A stretch of DNA of 62,127 bases from Curvivirga aplysinae (GCF_009711445.1 NZ_SMMC01000213.1:1-62127); one strand, 5' to 3'; shown: positions 1 to 8,184, numbered from the stretch's first letter. Notes: a model not told the origin generated them from the letters alone. Numbers and translations are program-made.

Positions 1-20
1 TTGCCAATCGGAGGATCACC

Positions 21-407
21 ATGGCTGTTGATATGAATATGCAAATCTTGATCGTCGACGATTATAAGACGATGCTGCGTATTATCCGCAACCTGCTTAA
101 GCAGTTGGGTTTTAACAATGTTGATGAAGCCACAGATGGAAGTGACGCATTGGCCAAGCTTCGTTCTAAGGATTATGGACTCGTAATTTCCGATTGGAAT
201 ATGGAGCCTATGACAGGTATTCAATTGCTTCGCGAAGTGCGTGCCGATGAGAAGATGCGCGATTTACCATTCATCATGATTACTGCTGAAAGTAAGACTG
301 AAAATGTGATTGCAGCGAAAGAAGCCGGCGTGTCTAACTATATCGTGAAGCCGTTTAACGCAGCGACATTAAAAACAAAACTAACAAGTGTGATTGGCAA
401 CTTCTAA
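21..407 (+). CDS. CheY-like single-domain response regulator
   Basis: This 128-residue protein is a stand-alone receiver domain with no output domain, the architecture of CheY. It shows the acidic pair D13-D14, the phospho-acceptor D58 in SDWNMEP, the conserved T88 and the K110-P111-F112 motif, so it should be phosphorylated by a histidine kinase and act by binding a partner, classically the flagellar switch protein FliM. The ATG at 21 is preceded by a good GGAGG ribosome site at about 10-14. A strong terminator follows, so it is transcribed apart from the MotB-like pair downstream. The location among flagellar genes supports a motility role. It could be any of the several CheY paralogues that alphaproteobacteria often carry, so I give no numbered symbol. 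Confidence 0.93.
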   Translation: MAVDMNMQILIVDDYKTMLRIIRNLLKQLGFNNVDEATDGSDALAKLRSKDYGLVISDWNMEPMTGIQLLREVRADEKMRDLPFIMITAESKTENVIAAKEAGVSNYIVKPFNAATLKTKLTSVIGNF

Positions 408-444
408 GTTTTACTTAGATTTACTTGTAAGTTATAAAAGATTG

Positions 445-478
445 AAGGCGTATATGTAAAAATATACGCCTTTTTCTT
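445..478 (+). terminator. Rho-independent terminator after cheY-like gene
   Basis: An 11-bp perfect stem (445-455 with 462-472, AAGGCGTATAT and its complement) with a short A-rich loop runs into a T-rich tract at 471-479. It lies 38 bases after the CheY-like stop codon and separates that gene from the next operon. Confidence 0.9.
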
Positions 479-575
479 TAGCTATTCTTGCTTTTTCCTT
501 TTTGCTTAACGCGAAACTGTGTATGATTCTTAACTGGATATTTAGATTTTGTAGAAGTTAAGGCACAGTTGAATA

Positions 576-1394
576 ATGGCAGGTGCACCTAAAGTTAAAG
601 GAAAGGATATGGGGCCAATCATGTTTTTGAGCCTCTTCTTGCTATTACTTGCCTTTTTTATACTCCTAAATACATTATCTACCTTTGAAGAAGCCAAAGC
701 GCGTAAGGTGATTAAGTCTGTTACCTCTACCTTCAAAACTGAGCTTATCAATGAAACCAAAGCGCAGATCATGATTTCTACAGTTGGTCCGGTACCAGAA
801 GCAAATCGTGTTATTAACGATGTAGAAAAGCTTTGGGTTACGGCTGTCCCAATTGCTGAAGTAGAAACACTGAGAGATGGTTCTGTTATGCAGATGACGG
901 TTCCCACACGTGAAATTTTTGTTGTCGGTGAAATTGCATTGCGGGCGGATCGTCTTGATCTTATCAGAGATACTGCAGCAATATTGGAAAAACCTTTTGA
1001 AGGCAATGTGTTGGAACTTCAATTTATGCTTGGCGTGGATTCTTTAGAACGATTGAAAACCACCTTGCCGAAAATTGTTGGGACTGAGGTAGACGAAACG
1101 GTAAACCCCGAAGAAATAAATTTGGATGAACCAGACGAAGATAATCGATCACTGGCATTCGCTCGAACTGGTGTTGTTGCTCAACAATTGATTACTGAAG
1201 GTGCACCAAAATCCGGTATTTCTATTGGCTTGATGCATGGAGATCCTAAAGTGGCTAGAATGCGCTTTTATGTACATCCAGAAAGTAGCGCATTTAATAC
1301 ATTTACGGATGAAGTTATTGATCAAACTTCTGCTCCTTTGATTCCAAATCCTTCAAACGTACAGTCGCCTGTTATTGGGGGCAGTGCACAATGA
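576..1394 (+). CDS. MotB-like N-terminal membrane protein lacking the ion-binding Asp
   Basis: This 272-residue protein has a short cytoplasmic N-terminus, a single membrane helix at about residues 13-33 and a large, probably periplasmic, C-terminal part. The helix and what follows (LLLLAFFILLNTLST) align by eye with the MotB-like neighbour downstream (ALLLAFFVMLFSMST). At the position of the neighbour's proton-binding D28 this protein has S19. I see no OmpA-type peptidoglycan-binding domain; the rest is charged, with an acidic stretch near residues 170-190. The gene overlaps the next by 4 bases (ATGA), so the two are translationally coupled and probably made together. Its start has only a weak, distant ribosome site. 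It may be a structural partner or modified stator subunit, but the function is unknown and the family assignment is an inference from the N-terminal match. Confidence 0.75.
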   Translation: MAGAPKVKGKDMGPIMFLSLFLLLLAFFILLNTLSTFEEAKARKVIKSVTSTFKTELINETKAQIMISTVGPVPEANRVINDVEKLWVTAVPIAEVETLRDGSVMQMTVPTREIFVVGEIALRADRLDLIRDTAAILEKPFEGNVLELQFMLGVDSLERLKTTLPKIVGTEVDETVNPEEINLDEPDEDNRSLAFARTGVVAQQLITEGAPKSGISIGLMHGDPKVARMRFYVHPESSAFNTFTDEVIDQTSAPLIPNPSNVQSPVIGGSAQ

Positions 1395-2113
1395 TAGACT
1401 TTAAAGGGCATGATCAAGGTAAGGATGATAGCGGTGTCGAAAAAGCGCCAGCTTGGTTATTAAGCTTTGCCGATGTGAGTGCGTTATTACTTGCTTTCTT
1501 TGTCATGCTTTTCTCCATGTCCACGTTGAAAACTGAAGAATATGAAAAGATTATTTCAAAGATTACTGTTAAAGAAAAACAGGAAGACCCCGTCCGAGAT
1601 TTAGCTCCGATTGCAAGTGAATCTATTCAGATGGCAGCAGTACTTCCTGCTGAAGCCCCAGAATATCTTGAGCGTATCTTAGCTGAAGCAATTGAAAGTG
1701 ATCCCGTTTTAGAAAAAGCTAGAATTACACTGTTAAACGGCCGTATTATTATGTCCTTACCCGCGGAAGAATTGTTTTTGCCCGGTAGTGCAATTATTAG
1801 CTCACGTGCGACCGCTGCGCTATTTAATCTATCAGGTGTTATGTCTCAATTTGGTAATCAAGTTGTGGTTGCTGGACATACTGACCCGACCCCCACACGG
1901 GCAGATATATATCCATCAAACTGGGAACTGTCATTGGCGAGGGCGCTTTCTGTTGCGTCATATTTGAAAGATGTTGGGTATCAGCAGGAATTAACAATTA
2001 TGGGACATGCGGATAGCCAATATGAATATTTAAATCAATCTATTCCAGAAGACCGTCGAAAAAAGCTTGCGCGGCGGGTGGACTTGGTTATTTATCCAGA
2101 GGCAGGAAGTTAA
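1391..2113 (+). CDS. MotB-family flagellar stator protein (OmpA/MotB)
   Basis: This 240-residue protein has the MotB layout: a short N-terminal tail, one membrane helix (about 21-44) in the context AWLLSFADVSALLLAFF with the candidate proton-binding aspartate D28, a linker, and an OmpA-like peptidoglycan-binding domain from about residue 120 to the end (VVVAGHTDPTP, NWELSLARA, GHADSQY, RRVDLVIYP). In known stators MotB pairs with MotA and anchors the ion channel to peptidoglycan. No motA lies next to it here; the upstream partner is instead the Asp-less MotB-like protein, with which it overlaps. It could be a second, specialised stator subunit rather than the main MotB, so I leave the symbol blank. 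Confidence 0.88.
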   Translation: MIDFKGHDQGKDDSGVEKAPAWLLSFADVSALLLAFFVMLFSMSTLKTEEYEKIISKITVKEKQEDPVRDLAPIASESIQMAAVLPAEAPEYLERILAEAIESDPVLEKARITLLNGRIIMSLPAEELFLPGSAIISSRATAALFNLSGVMSQFGNQVVVAGHTDPTPTRADIYPSNWELSLARALSVASYLKDVGYQQELTIMGHADSQYEYLNQSIPEDRRKKLARRVDLVIYPEAGS

Positions 2114-2174
2114 TGGATTTTTCTGTAATATATTGTAAGTTATGACTGATTCGTTAGTTTCGTTTGGGGAATAG

Positions 2175-5100
2175 ATGTCAGGTACGTTCAAAAAGATATT
2201 GCGTAACACGGTTTTACCGCTCGCTTTTTCTGCGCATTTTGTTGGTGGAAGTATGTCTGCTGCATCTGCGCAAGAAGTTGTGGGGTTAAGAGCATGGGCG
2301 CATACTGATTTTGGCCGCCTTGTATTTGACTGGCCTTCTAATGTGAATGTAACTACTGCGATTCAAGGGCAAACATTGGTTTTGTCCTTCTCGAAGCCCT
2401 TTGACGCTTCTTTGGCGCCAGTGGCGGAGCATTTATCAGGCTATCTTGGTCAAGGAAGTTTCTCTTCTGATAAATTGCGTCTGTCCTTCCCTTTGAGGCA
2501 AAGCTTAGCTGTTAGCCATTTTAAAAACGGCCAATCTATTGTTGTTGATCTAAAGCCTGCAACCCCAACATCCTCACAAGTAGCGGAAAATTCAGGGAAT
2601 ACCACATCTATCCGCGTGCGAGTTGGTGAACATGACAATTTTACACGTTTGGTATTTGATTGGCCGAATAATGTTACTTATAATGCTGATCTGACCGCTG
2701 GGCAGTTGGTTCTGTCTTTTGCCGCGGAAGCTGGGCTGAATCTTGCTCAACTTAGAGAACAATTACCTGACGGCTTCTCTGATTTAACATCTTCTAGTTC
2801 AAATGGAGGAACTCGTTTTGCTTTAACTGCACCAGCAGATACGGGGTTGAGGCATTTCAAATCAGGTAATAAGGTTGTTGTGGATTTGGTAAAGGGAGCT
2901 GGACAACCAGCAAGGTCTGCTCCAGAAACAGCTCCTGCACAGGTGCAGGCTGAGACTGAAGAACCTAACAATCAATCACCTGAAGTGTCCGTGCCCGATC
3001 CCGTTGAATCAGAAACAGTAGAGCTCCCTCCCGTGACGCCTGCACCAACAACAAGTGTGACACAAGCAGAAGTTAATGAGGTAGGAGAAGTCCAGGGAGA
3101 GCTGGACACCGCTCAGATTCAAAAAGAAGATGAAGCTCTGGCGAAAGCCGAAGCTGAAGGTTCTGTAACTTTATTGCGTCCAGATCAGGCGGAACTAGCT
3201 GCGCGTCTAGCTGAAAAGAAAAGGCAGGAAGCTCAAAAGCAATCTGGTCCTGCACCAGTTACTTTGTTATTCCCGTGGTCTGAAAATGTCGGCGCTGCGG
3301 TCTTTCGTCGTGGCGAAAATGTATGGATTGTTTTTGATAAACGAGCACCGGTTGATTTGGCTCCCCTACGCCAGCAAGGACAACCACTAATCACTCGTGT
3401 CGAGCAATTACCTGTTGGTGGCGCGACTGTTTTCAGACTAAAAACTCTTCCTGGTATTAATCCGATTGTTCAAAAAGAAGGTTTTGATTGGTTGCTTGAA
3501 TTCCGTCAGGGACCAATTTTACCGAGTATCCAAGCCACCATTCAGGCGGATGTGGATGGAGATATCGGCCCACATTTGAATTTCCCGTCTGATGAACCGG
3601 GTGTTTTAATTAATCTTCCGGATCCAGATATCGGAGATGTTTTACGGATCGCTACAATTAAAGAGCCTGGTATTGGGGTTCAGGGGCAACGAGCTTATCC
3701 TGAATTTACTCTTTTAGCTTCTGCACAGGGCGTTGTTGTGGAGATGTTAGGTGATGAAGTTTTCTTTGATCGAGAATTGGATGGTTTCCGTTTGTATAGT
3801 ACTGAAGGGTTACATATCTCAGCGATTTCTCCCGAAGCACCTGTTGCAGATATTTCTCAACTCTCTTCAAAGCGATTGTTTGATTTCGAAGAATGGTTGC
3901 GCGGTGGACCTGATAAGTATCAAAAGGATCGACAAGAATTAATAACGACAGTTCAAGATACAGACCCTGTCGACAAAAATGATGCGCGTTTTAAGCTTGC
4001 TGAATTTTATCTTGCTCATGGACGAGGCCCTGAAGCAAAAGGGGTGTTAGAAGTTATTGCACTAAATGATCAAACGATTGAGACACGTCCTGACTATCGC
4101 GCTATGTTGGGCGCCGCACATTTCTTGAATTGGGACTATGATTCAGCACGCCAAACTTTAAATGACCCGAGACTGGATGGATTTTCAGAGGCGTCAATAT
4201 GGCGTGGGGCAACGCTTGCGGAATTAGGTGAGTGGAAGCAAGCTGTTGATTATTTTAAAGCTGGTGACTCTCTTCTTTTACGGTATCCTTATCCGTTGAA
4301 AGCCACTTTAGCCATGTTGCGCATAGAAGCAGCTTTGGCGACCCGGGATTTGCGCTCCGCAGAAAACTGGTTAGATGAACTTGATAAAGGCAGGGACAAA
4401 TTAAGTCGTGGTCAACTTGCTGCCTTGCGTTACCATCAAGCGCGCATTGCGTTAACCAAAAATAATTTGGATCAAGCTCATGATATATGGAAAGACTTGG
4501 CTGCTGGCCCTGATCAATTTAATGCGGTGCGATCGCAATATGCTTTAGTTAATCATGGATTGAAGCAAGAAACACTCTCATTGGATGAAGCCATCGATAT
4601 ATTGGATAAATTGCGTTATCGTTGGCGTGGTGATAGTTTTGAGCTGGCGGTTTTACGCAGACTTTCTGAGCTTCATTTCGAGAATTTGGATTATAGAAAT
4701 GGTCTTAATATTATGAAGACCGTTGTGACATATTATCCGGAAACACCAATCGGTAAAGAAATGGCCGAGGAAATGGTGAATATATTCAAGCGTCTATATT
4801 TAGAGGGGGACGCGGATCTATTGCCACCTCTTAAAGCATTGGCAATTTACGATGAATTCCGTGAGCTGACGCCTTCTGGTCCAGATGGGGACGAGATGAT
4901 TGAAAAATTAGCAGATCGGTTGATTGCTGTTGATTTGTTGAATCGCGCAGCAGCCCTACTGGATCATCAGGTTAGGTTCCGTTTGCAAGGGGAAAATCGA
5001 GCTCGTGTCGGTGCTAAATTGGCTTTAGTTCATTTAATTGATGGTCAGGCAGAAGATGCTATTCGGGCATTGAATGCGTCGCAAAGCCCTCAACTCAACG

Positions 5101-5636
5101 AAGATTTAGAAGGGGACAGACGTCGTTTGCGTGCGAAAGCTGCTTTTGAATTGGGGGATTTACCAGAAGCAATCAAATTGCTTGCAGGGGATGTGTCAAA
5201 AGAAGCCGATATGTTGCGTCGGGATATGTTCTGGGCCGAAGAAAATTGGTCAGAGGTTTCGCGTGTTTTGCAAAGTTTAGCCGGGAATCCTCCGGACGAG
5301 GCAGAGCTTGGTCTTGATGACGAGAAAGCTGGTTACGTATTAAATTGGGCTGTTGCTCTGCGGTTGAACGAGGACGAAGATGGTTTGGCATTGCTCAATG
5401 AGTTATACGGGCCAGCGATGCAATTTAGTGCGTTAGCAAATGCTTATAACTTTATTGCGACGTCTGTAAATTCAGAACGCCCTGAAAAGCTGCAAGATAT
5501 GATCAGGCAACTGGCAAATAGTGATATGTTTAACGCGTTTGTGAACAACTATCGTGATAAGTTGTTAAGTCAGGATGATGATGAATATAGGCCAGAAGAT
5601 GAAGCGCCTCTTTCAGAAGTAGAGACGCCAGCATAA
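2175..5636 (+). CDS. Large exported protein with AMIN-like repeats and TPR-like helical region
   Basis: This 1153-residue protein begins with a signal peptide (hydrophobic stretch 12-30, likely cut after the ASA ending at residue 32). Two similar beta-rich units follow at about 36-128 and 143-240, each with a LVFDWP.NV motif and ending in a VVDL strand; a third, more diverged unit starts near 361 (TLLFPWSENV, VWIVFD). These resemble AMIN-type envelope-binding domains. Between the second and third units is an acidic, proline-rich linker and a short coiled-coil-like stretch (about 330-355). From about residue 600 to 1110 the sequence is alpha-helical with TPR-like spacing. It starts 61 bases after the MotB-like gene behind a GGGGAA ribosome site. 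A periplasmic scaffold near the flagellar motor is my inference; no enzyme motif is visible. Confidence 0.8.
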   Translation: MSGTFKKILRNTVLPLAFSAHFVGGSMSAASAQEVVGLRAWAHTDFGRLVFDWPSNVNVTTAIQGQTLVLSFSKPFDASLAPVAEHLSGYLGQGSFSSDKLRLSFPLRQSLAVSHFKNGQSIVVDLKPATPTSSQVAENSGNTTSIRVRVGEHDNFTRLVFDWPNNVTYNADLTAGQLVLSFAAEAGLNLAQLREQLPDGFSDLTSSSSNGGTRFALTAPADTGLRHFKSGNKVVVDLVKGAGQPARSAPETAPAQVQAETEEPNNQSPEVSVPDPVESETVELPPVTPAPTTSVTQAEVNEVGEVQGELDTAQIQKEDEALAKAEAEGSVTLLRPDQAELAARLAEKKRQEAQKQSGPAPVTLLFPWSENVGAAVFRRGENVWIVFDKRAPVDLAPLRQQGQPLITRVEQLPVGGATVFRLKTLPGINPIVQKEGFDWLLEFRQGPILPSIQATIQADVDGDIGPHLNFPSDEPGVLINLPDPDIGDVLRIATIKEPGIGVQGQRAYPEFTLLASAQGVVVEMLGDEVFFDRELDGFRLYSTEGLHISAISPEAPVADISQLSSKRLFDFEEWLRGGPDKYQKDRQELITTVQDTDPVDKNDARFKLAEFYLAHGRGPEAKGVLEVIALNDQTIETRPDYRAMLGAAHFLNWDYDSARQTLNDPRLDGFSEASIWRGATLAELGEWKQAVDYFKAGDSLLLRYPYPLKATLAMLRIEAALATRDLRSAENWLDELDKGRDKLSRGQLAALRYHQARIALTKNNLDQAHDIWKDLAAGPDQFNAVRSQYALVNHGLKQETLSLDEAIDILDKLRYRWRGDSFELAVLRRLSELHFENLDYRNGLNIMKTVVTYYPETPIGKEMAEEMVNIFKRLYLEGDADLLPPLKALAIYDEFRELTPSGPDGDEMIEKLADRLIAVDLLNRAAALLDHQVRFRLQGENRARVGAKLALVHLIDGQAEDAIRALNASQSPQLNEDLEGDRRRLRAKAAFELGDLPEAIKLLAGDVSKEADMLRRDMFWAEENWSEVSRVLQSLAGNPPDEAELGLDDEKAGYVLNWAVALRLNEDEDGLALLNELYGPAMQFSALANAYNFIATSVNSERPEKLQDMIRQLANSDMFNAFVNNYRDKLLSQDDDEYRPEDEAPLSEVETPA

Positions 5637-5652
5637 TGATAATTATCATGCC

Positions 5653-5678
5653 CCACAATTTACTATGTGGTTTTTTTT
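5653..5678 (+). terminator. Short terminator after the AMIN/TPR gene
   Basis: A 5-bp stem (CCACA at 5653-5657 with TGTGG at 5666-5670) is followed at once by eight T. It lies in the 40-base gap between two convergent genes; the T run overlaps the stop codon of fliP on the other strand. Confidence 0.65.
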
Positions 5679-6495
5679 ATGGGATAAAGCTTTGAACCAG
5701 GCTTCCTACAACAAGATACCAGCCATCAACCAAGACAAAGAAAATCAGTTTGAATGGAAGCGAAACCATGACCGGAGGGAGCATCATCATACCCATTGAC
5801 ATGAGGACTGATGCGACAACCATATCAATGACCAAAAATGGCACAAATAATAAGAAACCAATTTCAAACGCACGTTTTAATTCGGAGATCATAAATGCCG
5901 GTATGAGTGCGCGTAACGGAATATCTTTTGGGTCCTCTACTGCCTCAAATTTGCCTATATCCATAAAAAGCTGAAGATCTTGCTCTCTTACGTGACGTCG
6001 CATGAAGTCATGAAATGGCGCTACTGTTCTGGTAAATGCATCCTCTTCTGTAATTTGTTCTTCGATAAGTGGTGCAATCCCATTATCGTAAGCTTCTTCC
6101 AAGGCGGGTTGCATAATAAACAATGTCATAAACAAGGCGAGGCTAACTAATACCATATTAGGTGGTGTACCTTGCGTTCCCAATGCTGTCCTGAGTAGGG
6201 AAAGTACAATAACAAGACGTGTAAAGCTTGTAACCATAATCATAAGGGATGGCGCTAATGATAGCACCGTGATCATGGCGATTAGCTGTACAAAACGTCC
6301 GGTAACGGAGCCACCTTCGCCAATGTCGATATTTACGGACTGGGCTAGTGCTGTTCCATGGAAAAGGGCTGTAAGTGCAAATGTAAACAAACTTGCAGCT
6401 AAACTAAATGTCAATGCACTTTTCACTAAAGCAGTTTTATCTGTTTTACTTGCTTTCGGCGAGAACGAGGTTTTTACAATTTTTCCAATACTCAT
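5677..6495 (-). CDS. fliP: Flagellar biosynthesis protein FliP
   Basis: This is a 272-residue core protein of the flagellar type III export gate in the inner membrane, where FliP assembles with FliQ and FliR. The family signature is clear: SLAPSLMIMVTSFTRLVIVL, then RTALGTQGTPPNMVL, and near the C-terminus MGMMMLPPVMVSLPFKLIFF. There are four main membrane helices plus an N-terminal hydrophobic stretch (about 27-51) that looks like the cleavable signal typical of FliP. The start overlaps the fliO stop as ATGA, which fixes it. It is slightly longer than the usual 245 or so residues because of a charged N-terminal extension. It is the last gene of a minus-strand operon, while its partners fliQ and fliR lie in the divergent operon. 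Confidence 0.98.
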   Translation of the reverse strand: MSIGKIVKTSFSPKASKTDKTALVKSALTFSLAASLFTFALTALFHGTALAQSVNIDIGEGGSVTGRFVQLIAMITVLSLAPSLMIMVTSFTRLVIVLSLLRTALGTQGTPPNMVLVSLALFMTLFIMQPALEEAYDNGIAPLIEEQITEEDAFTRTVAPFHDFMRRHVREQDLQLFMDIGKFEAVEDPKDIPLRALIPAFMISELKRAFEIGFLLFVPFLVIDMVVASVLMSMGMMMLPPVMVSLPFKLIFFVLVDGWYLVVGSLVQSFIP

Positions 6496-6827
6496 GTCTC
6501 TGTGGCCTTAATTTCAGGGCGTCTAAATACCTTTGCAGAATCTGTATCTGCAATTGAAATATCTTTTTCTACAAGGACCGCGGTTTCTTGTCCGATTACC
6601 AAAACATGCTCCACATCATCACGTCTAACAATCATCATGCGCTGTTTTGGGCCAACAGGTAAGCTTTCAATTATTTGTAGGCGCCGTTTGGTAAGGGGGG
6701 TGTGTTGAAAACCCCATCCTTTTCCATATTTTCTGGCAAGGAATAAGGCGAGCAGAATTAGAGATAAAACAAAGATCAGTGCGACAATCATTCGAAGAAA
6801 ATCTGCGTACCCGATCACGCTATCCAT
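6492..6827 (-). CDS. fliO: FliO-like flagellar biosynthesis protein
   Basis: This 111-residue protein has one membrane helix at about residues 11-31 and a small cytoplasmic domain of the FliO type (RRLQIIESLPVGPKQRMMIVRRDDVEHVLVIG). FliO assists assembly of the FliP ring of the export gate. It lies directly upstream of fliP and overlaps it by 4 bases, the classic fliO-fliP order, which supports the call even though FliO proteins are short and diverse. Confidence 0.9.
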   Translation of the reverse strand: MDSVIGYADFLRMIVALIFVLSLILLALFLARKYGKGWGFQHTPLTKRRLQIIESLPVGPKQRMMIVRRDDVEHVLVIGQETAVLVEKDISIADTDSAKVFRRPEIKATET

Positions 6828-6866
6828 GCTTATCTGTCCGTCTCTTATAAAACTGTAATTTCAATG

Positions 6867-7187
6867 TTATTCTGGTGAAGTAACTTGTTCTGATGTTTGT
6901 TCATCATCGCTTTCCCGTAAACGACGAGCAATTTCCCCCATCTCCCAAGATAACTGGGATAATTCATCACGTAGTAAGTTCATTAATGGTTTGAGCTCTA
7001 TTGAATCCTCATCAGGTAAAGCGAGCACATCTGAAGAAAGTTGTGCTAATAACGCAGGATAACTCTCAAGAGCAGGAACCTCTCCTTTAGTCATACCAAT
7101 TCGGCTTGCTTCAATTTCGTCAAGCATATCATGAATTTTTTGTTCAACTTCAGCGCGTGACATCTGGTCACTCCAATCCCTATTCAA
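6867..7187 (-). CDS. Hypothetical small acidic helical protein in the fliOP operon
   Basis: This 106-residue protein is predicted soluble, acidic and almost wholly alpha-helical, with heptad-like leucines (for example LLAQLSSDVLAL and LMNLLRDELSQL). I recognise no domain. It sits between the FlhB C-domain protein and fliO on the same strand, 39 bases upstream of fliO, so it is likely co-transcribed with the export genes. A small flagellar chaperone or export regulator is possible, from context only. The reading frame is supported by its place in a compact operon. Confidence 0.7.
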   Translation of the reverse strand: MNRDWSDQMSRAEVEQKIHDMLDEIEASRIGMTKGEVPALESYPALLAQLSSDVLALPDEDSIELKPLMNLLRDELSQLSWEMGEIARRLRESDDEQTSEQVTSPE

Positions 7188-7194
7188 GAACGTA

Positions 7195-7254
7195 TAAAAA
7201 ACCTTTACCCAAACTATGAACTGATTCTTTATATATGAAAAGTGATAGTTTGGG
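7195..7254 (-). terminator. 10-bp inverted repeat between flagellar genes, possible weak terminator
   Basis: CCCAAACTAT at 7208-7217 and its exact complement ATAGTTTGGG at 7245-7254 are separated by 27 bases. Read on the minus strand, a T6 run follows a few bases after the stem (7195-7200). The element fills the 78-base gap between the FlhB-C-like gene and the next gene. It could attenuate transcription into the fliO-fliP genes, or be a protein-binding site. Confidence 0.45.
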
Positions 7255-7265
7255 TTGGAAAGTCT

Positions 7266-7601
7266 TTATGAACTTGGAATTTTAATGCCATTTTGTTCGT
7301 AAATAAACCGTAAGATTTCAGCAACCGCGATGAAGGCTTCTAATGGAATTTCATCCCCTACATCACTGGCTGTTAGGAGTGCTAATAAATCGGGATCTTT
7401 ATGGATTGGAATATCCGTTTCTTTGGCGAGGGCTATTATCTGCTCAGCAAGTTCACCTTGAGCTGAGGCAAGGATGGTTGGGGCGCCTTCCTTGTCTAAC
7501 GGATCGTATCCAAGTGCAACTGCTGATGAGGCCTCTTCTTCTAGAGGTTGTTTATCATTGCTGATTGAACCGGTATTATTTTGCCGTTTTGATAGTTTCA
7601 T
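7266..7601 (-). CDS. FlhB C-terminal-domain-like export switch protein
   Basis: This 111-residue protein matches the small cytoplasmic domain of FlhB that follows its autocleavage site. After a polar N-terminus (residues 1-25) comes ALGYDPLDKEGAPTILASAQ, GELAEQIIALAKETDIPI, and the final helix EILRFIYEQNG. It has no membrane helices and no NPTH cleavage motif, so it resembles the stand-alone FlhB-C paralogues found in some flagellated bacteria. A full-length flhB with NPTH is present at 10192. It begins a minus-strand operon leading to fliO and fliP, divergent from flgB. It could modulate the substrate-specificity switch of the export gate. Confidence 0.85.
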   Translation of the reverse strand: MKLSKRQNNTGSISNDKQPLEEEASSAVALGYDPLDKEGAPTILASAQGELAEQIIALAKETDIPIHKDPDLLALLTASDVGDEIPLEAFIAVAEILRFIYEQNGIKIPSS

Positions 7602-7662
7602 AATGTTAACCTTCGTTGTTTGGATAGTAGCATATCTTTGTAAAAAGGGAAGAATTTAAAAG

Positions 7663-7682
7663 TTGGCATTACTTTTGCTTTT
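7663..7682 (+). promoter_or_regulatory. Sigma-54 (RpoN) type promoter upstream of flgB
   Basis: TTGGCATTACTTTTGCTTTT has the -24 GG at 7665-7666 and the -12 GC at 7677-7678 with exactly ten bases between them, matching the RpoN pattern TGGCAC-N5-TTGCW except for the end of the -24 box. Transcription would start near 7690, giving a leader of about 70 bases before flgB. RpoN promoters for rod and hook genes are known in Caulobacter. Confidence 0.8.
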
Positions 7683-7762
7683 GTAATCCCGAGAGAAACT
7701 GAGAGATCAGTCCTAATCCAAAATGTGAGAGTGATGGTGGGATTGAAACTAGGAGAGAGAAA

Positions 7763-8161
7763 ATGACAATCGCGTCTTCTGCATTGGGTGGTATGATGAA
7801 AGAACGTTTGAACTGGAGTGTTCAACGTCAATCTTTGATCGCTGAAAATATCGCCAATGCCAATACCCCTGAATATGCTGCTAAAGATTTGAAAGCATTA
7901 ACTTTCAAAGAAACTTTGAGCGAGAAAAAAGTAGGTTTGAAGATGACGCATGAAGCGCATTTCAATACACCAAATGGCAGTGTTGGGGATTATGACGCGA
8001 AGGCCAGTAAGTCTGGATATGAGATTTCTCCTGATGGGAACCGTGTGGTTTTAGAAGAGCAGATGATGAAGATGAACCGTACAAACGGTATGCATGCAAC
8101 AGCAACCAATCTTTTGAAAAAATACAACACAATGTACCGCATTGCCCTTAAAGGGCAGTAA
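7763..8161 (+). CDS. flgB: Flagellar proximal rod protein FlgB
   Basis: This 132-residue rod subunit has the N-terminal helix and the rod/hook family motif ENIANANTPEY at about residues 28-38, and a C-terminal amphipathic helix ending in NTMYRIALKG. FlgB assembles with FlgC and FlgF in the proximal rod after export through the flagellar gate. It is the first gene of the operon flgB-flgC-fliE-fliQ-fliR-flhB-cckA behind a sigma-54 promoter. The start has a GGAGAG ribosome site. Confidence 0.97.
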   Translation: MTIASSALGGMMKERLNWSVQRQSLIAENIANANTPEYAAKDLKALTFKETLSEKKVGLKMTHEAHFNTPNGSVGDYDAKASKSGYEISPDGNRVVLEEQMMKMNRTNGMHATATNLLKKYNTMYRIALKGQ

Positions 8162-8184
8162 GTGGCTAGGTAAGGAGAGAGATT

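Noticed and set aside
542-1006. Minus-strand frame of 154 residues opposite the MotB-like gene
   Set aside because: It is antisense to a coupled, conserved-looking gene pair and has no domain or ribosome site; a shadow frame.
5636-5649. Perfect palindrome ATGATAATTATCAT resembling a Fur box
   Set aside because: It lies over the stop region between two convergent genes, where no promoter is expected, so an iron-regulatory role is unlikely.
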